In this document: positions 45,786 through 58,068 of the stretch, piece after piece
Numbering within the stretch: the first letter of the stretch is position 1
Layout of the letters: the number at the start of each line of letters is the position of its first letter
DNA from: Zychaea mexicana
Taxonomy: Eukaryota > Mucoromycota > Mucoromycetes > Mucorales > Lichtheimiaceae
Direction of reading: 5' to 3'
DNA: 64,000 bases
Assembly: GCF_025766255.1 (NCBI RefSeq)
Contig: NW_026516693.1
Coordinates: forward strand, 186,001-250,000
Made by a program: the position numbers and the translations under genes
The notes under the pieces: generated by a model
Told to the model about the DNA's origin: nothing
Databases searched by the model: none
The model's input: only the letters and a program-made list of their open reading frames with translations

Positions 45786-48700
45786 ATGGGGGCTCCGCCA
45801 GAAATTGCCGTGAAGGTTATTATCCCTGAACGCAACGAAATTCGTCGATTCACTCTCAACGAAAACGTTACGTACTCGGGGTTATACGAGAAGGTAGCCC
45901 TTTTTTCTCTTTTTTCACTCCTCCTTTGAGCCCGGAAATTATTGGCGCTTAACAACAGTGTTCTGTTTGTAGTTGAAGTTGGCGTTTAGGCTCGACAACA
46001 CCGCCGACTTTGATATTCTGTATCGAGACTCGGATGGCGACTGGGTGACCATGACGAGTGACCACGATATCAAGGAAGCAATATCACGGTCGGGCTTTGG
46101 GTCCAAACCTAGGCTTGAAGTGCGTCAGCGACAAACACAACCTGAGGCGCAGCAGGAGCAGCTACCGCAGCGACAACAACAACAACAACAAGAGCAGCAG
46201 CAGCAGCAGCAAGCACAGGAGGAAGTTCTGTCATCCTCGGCCGATCAGATGAATCAGGTTTCGCAAGAAGTTTTGAGCCAGCTCAACAACAAGCTGAATG
46301 AACTGCAGATTGCGGCCCAACAAGGGACCAACAATCTGGAGGCGTCGATGCAATATGCCGCCAAGGCTGCTGCGCAAATTTACCAAGCCGCGATCGTACC
46401 ATTTGTACAACATACTACCCCACCTGTTTGTAACAATTGCGCCAGGAGCTTTGACGCCAATACGTAAGTTTATGAACTCACAGAGAACTTTAACGCACAT
46501 GGTTTTTGCTAACCCCCGTCCTTTATAAAGCTCACGTTTTCATTGTATTCATTGCACGTCGTACAACTTGTGTCATTCTTGCGCACAGAATGTCAGCCAC
46601 ACTCATTCGTTGATGGAAGTCCCAGGTGCCAACTGCAAGCGGGCACAAGAGGCATCCAGTGCAGCATACGTCTGTAATTTCTGCGAAGCGTGGATTGACG
46701 GCGCTCGCCACTCGTGCTCGGTCTGCCAAGGTGATTATAGTTTAGGGGAGGAGGGGGGGGGAACGCCGGCCTGATGGAGAAAATTTCATCTGATGACAAC
46801 AAAATGTCACATAAACCGGGATTAAAAATGATAAACTTTCTTTTTCTCCAGACTTTGATCTTTGCCAGGGATGCTTTGCGATTGTCAAAGAAAATCACGC
46901 TCCACATGTGTTTGTCACGCATGTTCCACGGCCACGTACAGAACAAGAAACTGCCGACAAGAGCAGTAGTAATGTACTGCACAGGGGTATCGTTTGTGAT
47001 CGATGCGACGGTGACGTCCGTGGTATCCGCTACAAGGTAACCATAGTTTCCATTGCTGCCGACGCCTCAATAAGATACTCTACCCGCAAACCACACCCAT
47101 GATGACTTGTCTAACTATAACCAACTGACATATGATGTTTTGTTTGTGAATACGTAGTGTGGCCACTGCCCTGACTTTGACCTGTGCAGCAAATGCGAAC
47201 CGTTTGCGCCGACATGCCACAACAGTGCTCACGTGTTTCTAAAGATCAGATCTCCAGTCGCAACAAGCTCAAGCTTTGCGCTGCTGCCTCGCTTCCAGGC
47301 ACTCGCTCCTCAAGAACCAGCTCGATCTCAGTCGAGCCATAGGTGTTTTTCTGCGTGTGCCCAGCCGACACAAGCACCCGGACCCACAGCCAATCCAACC
47401 TTGTTCGGCACCAGCAACAACAGCGATGCAAAAGTACCAGCAGCAGCAGCAGCAGCAGCAGCTTCTTCTTCCAGCAACACAAGCCTTGCGACTACTGAAA
47501 CGGCCGCCACAGTTGCAAAACCAGAAGAACACAATGTCAAAGCGACAACGACAGTAGAGCCAGCGCAGCAGCAGTCTACAGTGTCAAGTCTATCTGCCGC
47601 TTTTGTTGAAGACGTGAATTACCCCGACGGCACCGTTGTTCGAGGTGGAAGCACTGTTTTAAAGGTAAAAAGAAAAAAAGACCACCCCGCCCGCCCCTTC
47701 TTTCCTATACGTGACTGACTGTGTGTGTGTGTGTGTGTGTGTATGTATTTCTTTCTAACAACTGTTCGCACACTCTAGATATGGAAAATGACCAATGATG
47801 GACGAGTCGCATGGCCCGAAGGATCTGTTTTGGTCTGCACCGGTGGCGACTCTATACAACAACCTGGTGGCAACGTTCATGTGATTGCAGCCAAACCGGG
47901 CGAAAGCGCTACAGTGCTCGCTACACTCAAGATGCCAAGAAACCCGGGCAAATACAAGACCTATTTCCGGTTAAGTGCACCCCACGGTTCCATGTTTGGA
48001 CCTGTTTTGTGGAGTGAGCTTCAAGTACACCCTCCATCCACACCAGCTTCAAGGGCGGGATCAGTAGCGTCGTTTGGAGGAGCATCAACGATCACAACGA
48101 CAGCAGCAGCACCTTTGAATTCAGGATCAACAACAACATTTGGTGGTGGTAATATGAGCGGTGACGAGCTCTCTTCAAAAACGGCATCATCCTTGTCCCT
48201 GAGTAGCTCGATGATCTACCCAACGCTCAGAACATCGACTACCGTGAATGAAGAAGTCCAATCCATCGCAGGCACTGTCACCACAACAGCAAGCGATTTC
48301 ACCGAGACTGGTTCTCACCGTGGCGTTGATGATGACGAATATGATCCATTCTCAGATCCAGTCATGGTATCGCCCACCGAGAGCCGCCGCAGCACTTTTG
48401 CTGCTTCTGTTGTCAGCTATCCGCTTAGTGACTCGCATCCGCTTAACAGCAGCAGCAGCAGCGACAGTGTACGCCTTACTTCGCCATCACATTCTCAAAG
48501 CGAAAACAGCAGCATCAACAGCAGCAGCAGCAGCAGTCATTATGTGTTTGTCGACACAGATGCTAGTACGAATACATTTCTGTCGAATCCGCACGAAAAG
48601 ACGCCGCCGGCAACCGGTTCCGTTGCTGAAAATGTGACTCAACAACAAGAGCAGAACAGTACCCTTTCTCCGCCTCGTCCAAGCACACAACAAAGACCAT

Positions 48701-48936
48701 ACCAAGCTCAGCTCACGCAAATTCATGAGATGGTAGGCAAAGATGACCTCCCCCCTATCCCCTTGACCACCGTATATAAAGACAGCTGGTATCCAGTATT
48801 GTGCTTAACAATGTGTAATATTTTACTACAGGGCCTGACTTTCTGTGATGAACTCTCGCTACGTCTCTTACAAAAGTACGATGGAAATGTGGATCGTGCG
48901 GTCCCGGAGATTCTTGAACGCTTGTATCCAGAATAA
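45786..48936 (+). CDS. NBR1: NBR1-type selective autophagy receptor (PB1, three ZZ, FW, UBA)
   Basis: Cargo receptor that carries ubiquitinated or protein cargo to the vacuole. Exons 45786-45893, 45973-46463, 46531-46730, 46852-47036, 47158-47664, 47779-48732 and 48832-48936 give 849 residues. The PB1 domain (about 8-90) has VKVIIPERNEIRRF and YRDSDGDWVTMTSDHDIKEA (the acidic OPCA face). A poly-Gln linker follows. Three ZZ zinc fingers come next, from about 193, 243 and 312 (each CxxC ... CxxCxxxxLCxxC). The NBR1-specific FW domain (about 475-590) starts YPDGTVVRGGSTVLKIWKM and contains WPEGSVL and PGKYKTYFRL. A Ser-rich region with a candidate LIR, HYVFVD at about 752, leads to the UBA (DELSLRLLQKYDGNVDRAVPEIL). 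The domain order is complete. The last intron is 99 bp and stays open if retained. Confidence 0.93.
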
Positions 48937-50461
48937 CCAATGTACCTCCAATCCATCCACCTCTTTTTTGTTGTTTTTCATTTTCCTCCTACTCCAAAAA
49001 AAATAAAATAAGAATGACTACCCCTGTCCCCTGTTGTTGCTAGTAATTGTCCCTCGTAAAAAGTTTGGTACAGTAGCAAATATATTACGCGATACCTGCC
49101 ACATACCCTGCATGCATCTTTCTTAGCACTTAATAATGCGCGCCGCTCTCACATCATGCGCCAAGACGGGTACAAACTTTCTTCTAGTGGCGCTTTGAGA
49201 GGATGATCATCCATCTGATATACATCAGAAAGTATCGGCTTAGTTGTGTGTGTGATTTTCTTCAACCACCTACCATAGTAATGCGCAGCAACATTGCATG
49301 AAAGATGACATAGGCGTGGCCGAAGACATTATTTTAGTAGCCATACGTGTTGCACAATATGTTACTGCTATTGCTGATCTTCCCTGAACATGTACATACG
49401 TTCAGCATATACTCCATGGATGAGTACGAGGCTTATCATCACCAGCAGCAGAAGCAGAAAGCGGACCGTTGCTGTAAGACTTGTTTTTATGTAGGTAGGC
49501 CTATATTTGAGATTGTTCTTTGAAGCATCTGCGACTGTATCATATAGTCTATGTAAGCGTATGACGCCACAGAGAATTTATGTAGTAAAAAATCATAGCA
49601 TAACACAGCTTCTTCTCATGCCAAAGTACGTTTTCGACGACATTACATCTCTTTGGGCACATTGTATTATGCTACCATAAAGAACGGCGACAGTAATAAA
49701 TAGCACAGTACATGTGTACCAACCCCCCCCCCCTTTCTTTGATGACATAAAGCGGAACATTCTGTTGTCTGGATTGTGTCAAATAATAAGGGTGCGGTAC
49801 CCTTTGAAGATTCAGTATTGATCGATTACTGTATGTCTCTCAAAAGTATCGAAAATTGGATAGTGGTGTAAGTAGTTTAGTAGTTTAGTAGTTTAGTAGC
49901 TGTAATCTTGGAATTTTGGCAGCCGAGAGAGAGAATGTCTCACAACAAGCATTATTAATAATGCATTGACAACCACACTCTTGTGTATATTGTTCAACAT
50001 CAAGTCGAAATAGCAACAACCATATCATTTACGCATAATTTACAGAATTGGAATCCTGTAGTAAACAGGTAACATCTGCCCGTGGCGATCTGTTTGTCTT
50101 AATCGCACATTCGGAGAGAACTGAGCAGAATGGATCCTGTGTAACCCCGTTGGTTTGTATATGATACCACATGAACGATTTTAATATCAAAACCAAGCAT
50201 CATTTCAAACCGTGAAGCATAACCCCTTTTCCCGCTCGATAAGTCAAGAATTTGAAGACGGTGATCAAGTCATGATTAAGCATGATACTCGGTCAAAAAG
50301 TGTCCATGGATAATAAGGTTAACGAGAGCAGCAGCACTCTTTTTAGATGAGTCAACCTGATAATGATTTTGATTCGATATCCATTTCTCTCGCCCGCCCC
50401 GTGTTGAGGTCCGCACACAACAGCTCGAATCGGTTACATTTTTTTCTACTTTTGAATCGCC
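48937..50461. other. Intergenic spacer
   Basis: About 1.5 kb between NBR1 and chorismate mutase. It contains AATAAAA at about 49002 (possible polyadenylation signal), a C10-type run at about 49724-49733 and a tandem GTAGTTTA repeat (49872-49899). No gene seen. Confidence 0.45.
49872..49899 (+). repeat. GTAGTTTA tandem repeat (3.5 units)
   Basis: Perfect 8-bp unit repeated three and a half times in the NBR1-ARO7 spacer. Confidence 0.8.
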
Positions 50462-51680
50462 ATGAGTAACTTTACAGATGATCCGTTCTCGCTTGACAAG
50501 CTTCGCAGCACGCTGATTCGACTCGAAGATACAATCATCTTTGGTAAAACAAAGCTATAGAGATTTTGACTTTCAAAAATATTCGAGATCACAAAAAGGT
50601 TGGAAACAAACTACGACTCACACAAACCCACCCAGCCCTGATTGAACGATCACAGTTTGCATTCAACAAGTGCATCTATGTTCCAGGTGCTTTGGAGTTC
50701 AATGGAGCAACGGGAGACCGAAGCTTCCTCGAATACTTTTTATGGGAGACAGAAAGAGTCCATGGTAAGGAGGATATAGATAGCCACACAACCTCCCCCA
50801 AAGTTCTGACGTGTTACCTTTTATATAGCCAAAGTACGAAGATATACCAGGTAAGTAAAAGCTCCAACGGATCAGTCAGTTATGGTGAAGGGGCACAAAG
50901 AAAGCTTCGGAGGGCTTACTGTGATAGAATGGTTCTGCAAAATAGTCCAGATGAATATGCATTCACCTCGCCCCTGCCTGAACCGATCCTGCCACCGCTC
51001 GAGTTCCCAAAATTCTTGTTCCCTAACGACATTAACGTAAACTCCAAGATCACCGAAATCTATACCAACTCCATCGTTCCCGAGATTTGTCAGGATAGAG
51101 ACGACTCCAACTATGGTAGTGCAGCCACGCGGGACATTGACTGCATGCAAGCATTGAGCCGACGTGTTCATTATGGTATGTATGGCTGTGGTTGTTATCC
51201 AGCCAGTGGTGTCTGTTTGTTATGTTGTTGATTTGTTGGTTTGTTGGTTTGTTGGAAGCAGCAACTACAGGGGCAGATCCAGGGAAAATACTATCTGATA
51301 CTCATTCTGCGTTTGTTTGTGCGTGTGTGTGTGCGCACGTGCCGGGTAATGAAAAAGGTAAATTCATTGCGGAAAGCAAGTTCCGATCCGATCCCGAAGC
51401 ATACGCTCGTCTTGCGCGCGCAAACGATCGAGAAGCCATCAACGAGCTGCTCACCAACCGTAGTGTCGAGAAGAAGCTCCTTGAACGACTGCGTCGCAAA
51501 GCGCTGGTGTACGGCCAAACACTGGATCAAGAGCAGGAGGGGATCAACACACATCTGCGCATTCCGGTGCAACTGGTAGTGGACTTGTACGAGCGCTGGG
51601 TGATCCCACTGACGAAGGAGGTAGAGGTGGACTATTTAATCGTACGAGGCCTTGCATACAACAAATCTGAAATAAACTAG
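50462..51680 (+). CDS. ARO7: Chorismate mutase (fungal AroQ type)
   Basis: Converts chorismate to prephenate, the branch point to Phe and Tyr. Exons 50462-50543, 50636-50764, 50829-50850, 50946-51175 and 51358-51680 give 261 residues, close to yeast Aro7 (256). The start MSNFTDDPFSLDKLRSTLIR and LEDTIIFALIERSQF match the first helix with its active-site Arg. Then come [48 protein letters not shown] and, at the end, ERWVIPLTKEVEVDYL, which carries the catalytic Lys/Glu block. The third exon is only 22 bp but is needed for phase and gives AKVRRYT, as in homologues. The last nine or so residues (GLAYNKSEIN) extend past the usual end. Allosteric control by Trp and Tyr is known for the family; I did not verify the effector residues. 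Confidence 0.95.
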
Positions 51681-51908
51681 AGAAGGGGTGTCTGTCTCGG
51701 TGCATTTTTTTTTTTTGAAAAATAGCGTGAAAGTCACTTGTTGATTTACCCCGCCCCCGCCGCCACGAGTGTTCTGGCTCTCCCTTTTTGAGAAACACAC
51801 GCAGTTCATGCGCTGAATCTTTTTCTTCTCTTCTCTTTTTTTTTTTTGAACTACTTTATTTAATTTTGCCAAAGGTTCTCAACGACACACACACACCCTA
51901 ATAGAACA

Positions 51909-53395
51909 ATGTCACCCGCAGTATCTCCGCCACATCACTATGAAGGTGCGGCTATTGACGAATCGCTGCCGATGCCGTTATCGCCAGTGATGCTGGATCC
52001 GGTATTCAACGACGGTCCACCTTCAGAGCCGCCACCGCCACCACCGCCGCCTCCTCCTCCTCCTACCCAACTACCACCTCCAATAAACACGAATACCTAT
52101 CCACGCACATCGACATTATTACGAGAACGGGCACTGCGACATCCTCCACGCATCCCACGATTAAGACGCTTCAATCCACAGCCAGGCGAGCGACTACAGC
52201 AGCAAGAGTATTTTGTTGACATGACTCGCTATAATCGATATATACAGCGCCACAACAACTGTGTCCCCGGCGACAAGGCTGTTGATCTAACCGAGGCCTG
52301 TGGCTTGCCATTGAGTGCCAAACGTAAAGGAGGCAGCAGCAGCTATCTGGAGCTTGATTTCGAGGTGGCTGTGGATGATGGCGGTCAATACAGGTAATAC
52401 ATAAGAAGTTTATGCATGACAGAATGTCAATATTGAAACACCGCACCTCAATTTATCACAACAGCTCTACGTACGGCGTTGAAAACGTTTTGCGTAACGA
52501 CAATTCTGTCTACTGGTAACATGAAGGGAAAGAAAAAAATATGGAACTGCAAAGTGGCAGTAAGGCTAACAATAGAAGAATAGCTCGGGAAGGAGCGGTA
52601 CGGTCAACCTGCTGCTTCGTTATAATGGCTATGCGCAGAGCGGCATACTAAGCGATAGGAGTTGCGTCGTTACGCATATTGTCATCAAATCTCCTCAATA
52701 CGGGTAAATGTTATCATCACTCATAGCGTCCTCTTTAAAACGGTTCGTGGAATACTCACTAGCCTCCTTCTTTTGCACTTTAAGATTTACGGCTCCATGT
52801 AGGACACCTTCCTCTTTATCCTGTCTACCTTGCCGCTACGCGAAAACTAAACATCTCATTATTGTGTAGGCAAAGACGGTGTAATATTCATGTCTCGACA
52901 TCCTATCGATGTAGAACGTATGTATAGCCAAAAAAAAAAAAAAGAAAACCATAACAGATATGCAAGGGGCTCTACATGCGAAAAATAGATTCACGTATTA
53001 CTCTTTCTAGGCTCGCGCATATTTGATCAGTTTACGAAAGAAGATTTTGAACAGTACATGGCACACAAGGCTCAATACAGCACCATTGAGGACGACGGAG
53101 TGGATCCGGTCGCTTGGTTCACACTTTCCAAAGAAAAACAAATGGTAATTCCCATTAACGACAGGTAAAGAAACGTTTCATGCAGCCATAATGGTCATCG
53201 ATGTTCTATCTCGGGGAACGCAATAAAAAACTGATTCTGTGTTTCTTCTGGCCCAATTGTGCAACCAGATCTGCAAAATACGTACTTGTCAAACTGCTCC
53301 GGTCCGAATACGAAGCAGATAATATTGATCTGCAATATCTTGGATTTGTTGGCTACTCTGGTCCCCGTTGTTTTGCAAGTGGTCGACTATGTTGA
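51909..53395 (+). CDS. Proline-rich protein with galactose-binding (DOC/APC10-like) domain, function unknown
   Basis: Exons 51909-52393, 52465-52515, 52584-52703, 52785-52798, 52870-52917, 53011-53164 and 53269-53395 join in phase to 332 residues, with one exon of only 14 bp. The first 60 residues are Pro-rich, with a run of 12 Pro (EPPPPPP...), a likely SH3/WW or profilin ligand. From about 160 on a beta-sandwich pattern appears: STYGVENVLRNDNSVYCS, VVTHIVIKSPQYGFTAPCKDGVIFMS, VIPINDRSAKYVLVKLLRSE and VDLQYLGFVGYSG-like DLQYLGFVGYSG. This resembles the ligand-binding jellyroll of DOC/APC10 and F5/8C proteins (variable N-terminal loop, hydrophobic VIxSP strand, late YVxVKLL strand). I do not know a characterised homologue. 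It might recruit a ubiquitin ligase partner, but this is inference. Confidence 0.78.
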
Positions 53396-54120
53396 AAGAG
53401 TTGGTATTGAATAAACAAGCTTAGAGCAGACCTTTACTGTTTGGTATCTTTTTTATAATCCCACGTTCTTCTTTTTCCCGCCAACGGGAAGAAAGAAGGG
53501 GGGAAAAAAGACATATTTCCATAACTGTGATAGCTCCCGGACTGACCCTGGTGTAATACATGATGATGATCATGCTGAGAATGGATGTATGAATGATAAG
53601 TACGCGTATAGAGTAGGCTAGAAACGCACGAGGTCATGAGGACATGCGAATCTACAGGCTGGGTGCGTGGTGAAACAACAGTAAAGGAAAAAAAAAGAGG
53701 TGGGTTGTGCGTAATGCTCGTTTCTGTCGTCATTGTCATCAAAGTGGACAATGGGTTACCTGCACAGTGTTCTATCAGTTAATCAGCAAGGAAAGAGAAG
53801 CAAAAATAGGACAGCTGCCCCATGTGCTGGATTATATACGTGCATAAAGATAGCTAGATAGATATGCGACTGTGTGTTGCATGCAGTGCAAGGCCGGCAA
53901 AGTAGCCTACAAAAGTAGTAAGAGAGATAGAGGGCGCAGCCTCTTCCCTCATTACCTAAACGCAGGCATAATCTATGCATGGCATGTCGCTCGTATACTC
54001 TGCATTGACTACATGGAGGCAAGGAGGTTTTGGTGGCAAAAAGAAATCCGTGTGTGTGTCCGAGACGCACCTTTTCCCAAGCGTCCGACGTGTGTAACAT
54101 GAACCCGCATCCCCATAACC
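53396..54120. other. Spacer, upstream region of trehalase
   Basis: About 0.7 kb. Contains AGGGG-type sequence at about 53497 that resembles a stress-response element, though a single copy proves nothing. No gene seen. Confidence 0.4.
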
Positions 54121-54127
54121 TATATAA
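54121..54127 (+). promoter_or_regulatory. TATA box of the trehalase gene
   Basis: TATATAA, 70 bp before the trehalase ATG at 54197, followed by a T-rich leader. Confidence 0.55.
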
Positions 54128-54196
54128 GGTCTCGTTTTTTTTTTTTCCCTTTCTTCTTGGGCTTTACTTCTTCTGTATTGTTTATAATCCGATCAG

Positions 54197-56295
54197 ATGC
54201 CGAATCTGAACAGTGTGCTGCTGCTACTATCCACTGCAGTGCTACTGACATTGCGGGCAGCGGCTCAAGACAATGGCGACGTATCCTATCCAGAACGTTG
54301 TGACTCGCCCATCTACTGCGAAGGACCATTGCTAAGAATAGTTCAGCTCGCTTCCCTCTATCCCGACTCTAAAACATTTGTCGATAAGGTAATATGCATG
54401 TTTCTTTTGTAAATATGCATATTGCATGTCATAAATATGGGATCTAATGCGATATGGCCCTCTTCTTTCTCAGCCAACATCTAGGCCGGTCGATCAAGTG
54501 CTGGCAGCGTTTGAAGAACTGGGAGAGAACCCATCCGACGACGCCATTCGCAGCTTTGTCGACGATAATTTTTTGGAAGAAGGAACCGAGGTCAGGCCGG
54601 TCAATTACACGATCGACAACAATATTCCGTTACTGGGAAAAATTGACGATGAGAGCTACCGTGGCTGGGCCACGCAAGTCCATCAGTACTGGGCAAAACT
54701 GACATTTGAATTTGATACCTCCTTCCTCTGTGAGGGCTGTGCGACTAGTACACTTCCGGTCAAGCGCCCATTCGTCGTACCTGGAGGACGATTCAGAGAA
54801 TTCTACTACTGGTATGCTATATATGCTGAGAAAAAAAAACAAACGTCGTGAACGAACCTTCTCGCTGATAAATATGTCTATTGTGAAGCTGACACCATTT
54901 TTATTGCATGAATTTCACAGGGATAGTTACTTTGTGATCCGTGGCCTACTGCTCAGTGAACTACACGATGTTGCCAAGGATATGCTTCTCAACTTTTTAG
55001 ATTACATTGAAGAATACGGCTTTATTCGTAAGTTTATACAGTTGGCATGATAATACGGGGGTGAATCAAGGAGTAGCATGGACTTGTTATTAACAAACGA
55101 TATGGATTGCTCAATTATAGCGAATGGCGCGCGAATTTACTATCTGAACCGGTCGCAGCCTCCGTTCTTGGTAGAAATGGTCAAAGCTTACTACAATGCA
55201 ACGGGCGACGACGATTTTCTCAAGGAGGCACTGCCCACATTGGACAAGGAATACGAGTTTTGGATGAAGAATAAGAGTATTCATGTCGACGGTCACGTGC
55301 TGAACCACTACAACGTCATTAACGAGGCACCGCGACCTGAGTCCTATCGTGAGGACTACGAAACGGCGACGCTGGCCGACTTTTCCTCTCCAGAACACAT
55401 TCCTGCACTTTATGCCGACCTCAGTACCGGTGCGGAATCAGGCTATGACTTTACGAGTCGTTGGACAAAGTCCAAGGTCAATAATCCGAACGATCCACTT
55501 GAGATCTTGCGCTCACTCAGCACACGCAACATTGTGCCCATTGACTTGAATGCTCTGCTGTGGGGTATGGAGTCGACGCTCGCTGAGTGGCATACACAGT
55601 GTGACGGAGCCAGCAAGCGCAAGGCCAAGTATTACAAACGTCAAGCTGCGAAACGACTTGAAGCGCTCGAACACATCTTTTGGGACGAAGAAGATGCTGC
55701 GTTTTATGACTATAATGTGACGTCCAACGCGTTAGACAAGGACTTTACCCCAGCATGTTTGTATCCGTTCTGGCTCGGGGCTGTACCCTCCAAGATCAAA
55801 AGGTCTCCAAAGACATTGTCTCGTGTGTTTGACAAGACGCGTGAGTTGCTGGAAGAGTATCCGGGTATCTTGACAACTTCGGTCTACAATACGACCCTTC
55901 AGTGGGATTTGCCAAATGGATGGCCGCCACTGCAATACATTGCAATGAAGGCTATGCTTAACGTTGACTCCTGGTTAAAGCAGCCGGATAATGGCCTGGT
56001 TGGTTTGGCATATACTCTTGCGGAACGATACATTGCATCGGCTTTCTGCTCGTGGTACAAGACTGGTGGCGCCGTCCCGGGTGTGCTACAGCAATTAAGC
56101 AACCAAACAGACAACGGACATATGTTTGAAAAGTTCGATGTCGAAGAAATTGGAGATGCTGGAGGAGGTGGCGAATATGTCGTTCAGGCAGGATTTGGAT
56201 GGACAAACGGTATTGCCCTCTGGGTTTTTGATACGTTTACTGGTCTGGTTGCTCCTGATTGCATGGATCCAACTGACCTTGTATTTCCCGTTTAA
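54197..56295 (+). CDS. Secreted trehalase, glycoside hydrolase family 37
   Basis: Hydrolyses trehalose to glucose, probably in the wall or outside the cell. Exons 54197-54388, 54474-54811, 54921-55027 and 55121-56295 give 603 residues. A signal peptide is evident: a hydrophobic core (VLLLLSTAVLLTL) and a likely cut near RAAAQ-D at 24. Both GH37 signatures are present, split by one intron in the first: PGGRFREFYYWDSYF at about 166-180 and QWDLPNGWPP at about 472. ESGYDFTSRW near 318 holds the catalytic Asp region, and MFEKFDVEE near 546 the catalytic Glu region. Several Asn-x-Ser/Thr sites (NYT, NRS, NAT, NVT, NTT, NQT) fit secretion. There is no regulatory N-terminal extension as in neutral trehalases, and no membrane anchor at the C-terminus. 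Confidence 0.94.
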
Positions 56296-57460
56296 TATTG
56301 TAATGCTAATTGGTGTTTTTGCAAGTAATAAGTGTGTACGATATACTAGATACTATGTAGTAGTAACAGTAGTTAACCATATTTTAAACAATCATCTAAA
56401 ACAAAAATGGCTGGCTTGTTCACATCTTTTACGCCTAAAGGAAGAGAGGGGACGGGCTGTGCCTGACATGCGTCACATGTCAAGAGCATTATTGTTTATA
56501 AACATCCATTAGTTTTGCTGATCCCATGGCATGATTTAGACACTGCAAAGGTTGATACATAGTTGGATAAAGCTCTTGTGACGAGTCATAACATCATCAG
56601 CGTAATAGAATTTATTTATCAAAAAATGACACTTTCATCACATTGAAAAGCATAATAAACACTAGCCACATGGATTTAATTTGCTCGAGAGATTGCGCCA
56701 AAGTTTCGGCTGCACGGCCCGAGAAGGATTGACAATCCACTGTGTAAGCGTAGTGGATAAACAAAGCGGACGTTTCCATTACGCCGTATACTGCTAAAAA
56801 ATGTGGCATGCTGCCTCAAGAATCGGTTAATGATAACTGGAATCGCTTATCGAATCATTGCTCACCGCCACATCCCTGCGCTAATTGTAGCATATCGCAC
56901 GCTTGGGTATCGTCGGACGCTGTCCCATAGTGTGAGCGTAGCCAATCTGTCTGATCAATGGTATCTAGTGCTACACCTTTGCATACGTGTTTCGTTAAGT
57001 AAGTATTCTCGCATGAGTGGTAACAACAACGACAGCTTTGCTATATCCATGGCAACGCTCTATATGTTATACGATAAGTCGCAGATATTCTTTTGTTTTT
57101 GTTTCCGTGTTGTTGTCAATGGCGTAGCCAAATGATGTGTGTGACACATCAGCTCCAAGTAAAGAACTGTAAGAGTCTTTATGCAAGTTTTGTTATTAGT
57201 ATGTAGCATCATCGAGAATCATGTTTTATGCTAATACATAGTCAAATTTTGAGGATATAATGGGTGAGATCATCAGGTGAGATATTGTCAGCGCGCATAT
57301 ATTCTGCCTGGAGTACACCTGTTTAACGAGTTTGGCTATTTTCTCATCATGTATCAAAGTGGGGATAAAAAAAAAGGAAGAGAACCCCGTCGCTAATATT
57401 TACTATTCTAGGCGGTTGATACTCCTGTTATAAATGCATGGTGCGGTGACAACTTTTCAG
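56296..57460. other. Intergenic spacer
   Basis: About 1.2 kb after trehalase. Frames are short and unassigned. The 5' part of the broken MFS gene at 57461 would be expected here, but I cannot recognise it. Confidence 0.4.
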
Positions 57461-57644
57461 GCTCAACCCGACGAGCAGCATTCTTTTCAAGGCAGAGGCT
57501 GCGGGAAACACGATTGGCGGACAGGCCTATTTTGACCCTCCTCGGTATCTCATCGGCCATGCGATTGCTTTAGGCTGCACGGGTGCAAGCATCCTCCTTG
57601 TTCTGACACTTTGTGTCATGTTGAGCCGTATCAACAAAAGATGA
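57461..57644 (+). pseudogene. C-terminal remnant of an MFS transporter (allantoate-permease-like)
   Basis: After a good acceptor (TTTTCAG at 57460), 60 codons remain open to a TGA: a GNTIGGQAYFDPPRYLIGHAI stretch split over the loop, then a last membrane helix (GASILLVLTLCVMLSRIN). The GN.IG.Q.F.....PRY pattern before the last two helices is typical of Dal5/anion:cation symporter MFS proteins. No upstream membrane segments are found, so ten or so helices are missing. This is a gene remnant. Confidence 0.55.
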
Positions 57645-58068
57645 GATAAGATGGATTCTGAAAAAAAGGCAGCAAGTGTTGATCAAGTATGGCGGTGAAC
57701 AATTAATCGGGGACAGACATCCTAATTATCGCTAGTGTTGTGCAATAAACGCGGATATATATATAATGACATGATGTATATGCCGACTTTTACTAGAAGA
57801 ATGCAAACGCGATATCCGTGCTATCTGGTAGTCTCCGAAAGGTGGTCTTTGCATGGTTACTCGATCCTGCCCTGACATGAAATTCAAATTAAGCAACCGA
57901 GAGAGCATCTCCATGACAACGTCCGCACCTATTGGTTTAGACCCAAATTGGGTAATCACGCCGGTGGCTTTGAAAAATTTCGGTCTGCCTAATTTTTTTT
58001 TTCTTGTGGAAATTTCATTTTCTCTTAACCTTGTAACCCTTCAAAAAACTCTTATATACACATTTACC
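57645..58068. other. Fibrillarin promoter region
   Basis: About 420 bp between the MFS remnant and fibrillarin. The reading frame open here in front of MAFDNRGG is taken as untranslated leader, because fibrillarins start directly with the Gly/Arg-rich domain. TATATA stretches lie at 57755-57764 and 58053-58057. Confidence 0.45.
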
